A program made the position numbers and the translations under genes. Of a stretch of DNA of 22,068 nucleotides, positions 21,107 to 22,068 are shown piece after piece. Positions within the stretch are counted from its first letter, which is position 1. Each line of letters starts with the position of its first letter. The stretch comes from PALSA-243 sp036268375 (GTDB taxonomy: Bacteria; Acidobacteriota; Terriglobia; Bryobacterales; Bryobacteraceae). Location: contig DATAUH010000206.1 in the NCBI GenBank assembly GCA_036268375.1, positions 1-22,068 of the forward strand, written 5' to 3'. The notes beneath the pieces are model-generated. The model saw nothing but the letters and a program-made list of their open reading frames with translations. It was not told the DNA's origin and searched no databases.

Positions 21107-21967
21107 ATGCCGGCGAATTTCAAGGCCGAACTTGTCGCCTGCTTCGGACAGCCCGTGGCCGAAAATCCCACTGGGGCCATGCAGGAAGCGGCCTTCCGCG
21201 CCCTCGGGCTCGACTGGCGCTATCTTACCGTGGAAGTTCCGCCGGATCGGCTTCGCGAGGCCGTCTCCGGAGCCCGCGCCTTCGGCATGCAAGGCTTCAA
21301 CCTCACCATCCCTCACAAGGTAGCGGTGATCGGTCTGCTCGATGAAGTCGCGCCCGATGCCGCTCTCATCGGCGCCGTAAACACCGTGCGCCGTTCGGGT
21401 GAGCGGCTCATCGGCGAAAACACCGACGGCAAGGGGTTCCTGCGCGGCGTTCGTGAAAAGGGTAGCCTCGACCCGAAAGGCAGGCGCGTCGTCGTTCTTG
21501 GCGCAGGCGGCGCCGCGCGAGCCATCGTTGCCGAACTGGCCCTCGCTGGCGCAGCCGATATCCTGGTCATCAACCGCTCTGCCGCGCGCGGCGAAGCTCT
21601 GGTCCGCGATCTCGCCGATCGCACAAAAGCGCCCATCCGTTTCGCCCCCTGGCAAGCCGCACACATCGTCGCACCCGAAACCGACCTGCTGGTCAACGCT
21701 ACATCCATCGGGCTTTATCCGGATGTCAAATCAGTGCCGCCGGTCGATCTTAGCGGCATCAATCCGCGTCTTCTTGTCTGCGACGTCGTATTCAACCCGC
21801 CGATCACGCCGTTTCTGCAAGCCGCAATCGACCGCGGTCTCGCGGTAGTCGATGGTCTTGCCATGCTTGTCTTTCAAGGCGTGATCGGCTTCGAGCTCTG
21901 GACCGGCCGCAAGCCGCCCGAAGGCGTCATGACTGCCGCTCTCCGCCAGGCGCTCGGATTGGCCTGA
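21107..21967 (+). CDS. Shikimate dehydrogenase-like protein (AroE family)
   Basis: From ATG 21107 this is a 286-residue member of the AroE family, which reduces 3-dehydroshikimate with NADPH in aromatic amino acid synthesis. Typical motifs are GFNLTIPHK with the catalytic Lys, GAVNTV, GENTDGKGF with the catalytic Asp, the NADP-binding loop VLGAGGAARAI, INRSAARGEAL, LVNATSIGL, CDVVFNP and VDGLAMLVFQG. The normal shikimate-binding stretch (G-x-P-x-x-H-S-x-S-P) appears as GQPVAENPTGAMQEAAF, so both Ser of the S-x-S motif are replaced (Asn and Thr) and the His is Glu. The fold and cofactor site are secure, but the substrate may differ from shikimate (for example quinate or a related cyclic acid). 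The TTG at 21098 is a less likely start. No obvious Shine-Dalgarno is present. A new signal-bearing gene follows after 66 bp. Confidence 0.85.
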   Translation: MPANFKAELVACFGQPVAENPTGAMQEAAFRALGLDWRYLTVEVPPDRLREAVSGARAFGMQGFNLTIPHKVAVIGLLDEVAPDAALIGAVNTVRRSGERLIGENTDGKGFLRGVREKGSLDPKGRRVVVLGAGGAARAIVAELALAGAADILVINRSAARGEALVRDLADRTKAPIRFAPWQAAHIVAPETDLLVNATSIGLYPDVKSVPPVDLSGINPRLLVCDVVFNPPITPFLQAAIDRGLAVVDGLAMLVFQGVIGFELWTGRKPPEGVMTAALRQALGLA

Positions 21968-22020
21968 ACTTCCGCGCCACAATTTTCGTAACCAAATCAG
22001 TCCCCCGGAGTATCAGGATT

Positions 22021-22026
22021 GGAAGG
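22021..22026 (+). promoter_or_regulatory. Shine-Dalgarno GGAAGG of the gene at the right edge
   Basis: GGAAGG is seven bases from ATG 22034, and supports a real start in the 35 bases that remain. Confidence 0.5.
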
Positions 22027-22033
22027 TTGACGC

Positions 22034-22068
22034 ATGAAACTCGTACTCGCCGGATTGCTCCTGCTCAC
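22034..22068 (+). CDS. N-terminal fragment, probably of an exported protein
   Basis: Only 11 full codons are visible (MKLVLAGLLLL), followed by the window edge. The short basic start and Leu-rich core look like the beginning of a signal peptide. A good Shine-Dalgarno (GGAAGG) lies seven bases upstream, and the gene is co-directional with the aroE-like gene 66 bp before it. Nothing can be said of its function. Confidence 0.5.
   Translation, partial: MKLVLAGLLLL

Noticed and set aside
1..22068. Defence system, prophage, CRISPR array or mobile element
   Set aside because: I found no Cas, nuclease, toxin-antitoxin, integrase or transposase motif and no regular repeat-spacer pattern; all large frames are metabolic, transport or secreted proteins.

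Overview
The window looks like a chromosomal segment of an acidobacterium, probably of the Solibacter/Bryobacter type. This is an inference from gene content, without any database search. The main pointers are two tandem Oar-like TonB-dependent receptors with N-terminal carboxypeptidase-regulatory domains, a secreted M14 peptidase with Gly/Arg-rich low-complexity linkers, a Tat-exported Gfo/Idh/MocA oxidoreductase, a secreted multi-domain carboxypeptidase-regulatory-like protein, and high GC content. No rRNA, tRNA, CRISPR array, insertion sequence, phage gene or integrase is visible. Coding density is very high: the longest gap between genes is about 164 bp, so there is no gene-free stretch over 300 bases.

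Layout. (1) 1-131: the 3' end of an unidentified plus-strand gene. (2) 146-6378, minus strand: two large outer-membrane TonB-dependent receptors, practically end to end. The upstream gene has a 164-bp leader holding an 11-bp phased direct-repeat array. (3) 6543-14918, minus strand: a long co-directional run. From upstream to downstream it is a Tat-exported Gfo/Idh/MocA protein, an acyl-CoA dehydrogenase, a fused MeaB GTPase/methylmalonyl-CoA epimerase, S-methyl-5'-thioadenosine phosphorylase (mtnP), a GT9-like glycosyltransferase and a secreted M14 zinc carboxypeptidase. The dehydrogenase, the MeaB fusion, mtnP and the GT9-like gene are joined by 4-, 4- and 20-nt overlaps and probably form one translationally coupled operon. 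(4) 15067-15411, plus strand: a small cupin. (5) 15404-17955, minus strand: an MFS transporter and a MatB-like malonyl-CoA synthetase joined by an ATGA overlap. (6) 18050-19651, plus strand: a secreted protein of repeated carboxypeptidase-regulatory-like domains. (7) 19648-21051, minus strand: a secreted N-acyl-D-amino-acid deacylase-like amidohydrolase. (8) 21107-21967, plus strand: an AroE-like shikimate dehydrogenase with an altered substrate motif. (9) From 22034: the first codons of another, probably exported, protein.

How the genes may work together. The acyl-CoA dehydrogenase and the MeaB-epimerase fusion fit the breakdown of branched-chain amino acids or odd-chain acids through propionyl-CoA and methylmalonyl-CoA to succinyl-CoA. 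The epimerase would make the (R)-isomer, and MeaB would protect or load the B12-dependent mutase, which is not in this window. The MFS and MatB-like pair reads as uptake and CoA-activation of a small dicarboxylate such as malonate. The receptors, M14 peptidase, D-aminoacylase and exported oxidoreductase suggest a scavenging lifestyle on peptides and polymers.

The most notable items are the MeaB-epimerase fusion, in which the epimerase sits where the MeaB C-terminal dimerisation region is expected; the AroE-like protein whose Ser-x-Ser shikimate-binding motif is replaced; and the 11-bp phased repeats upstream of the receptor pair.
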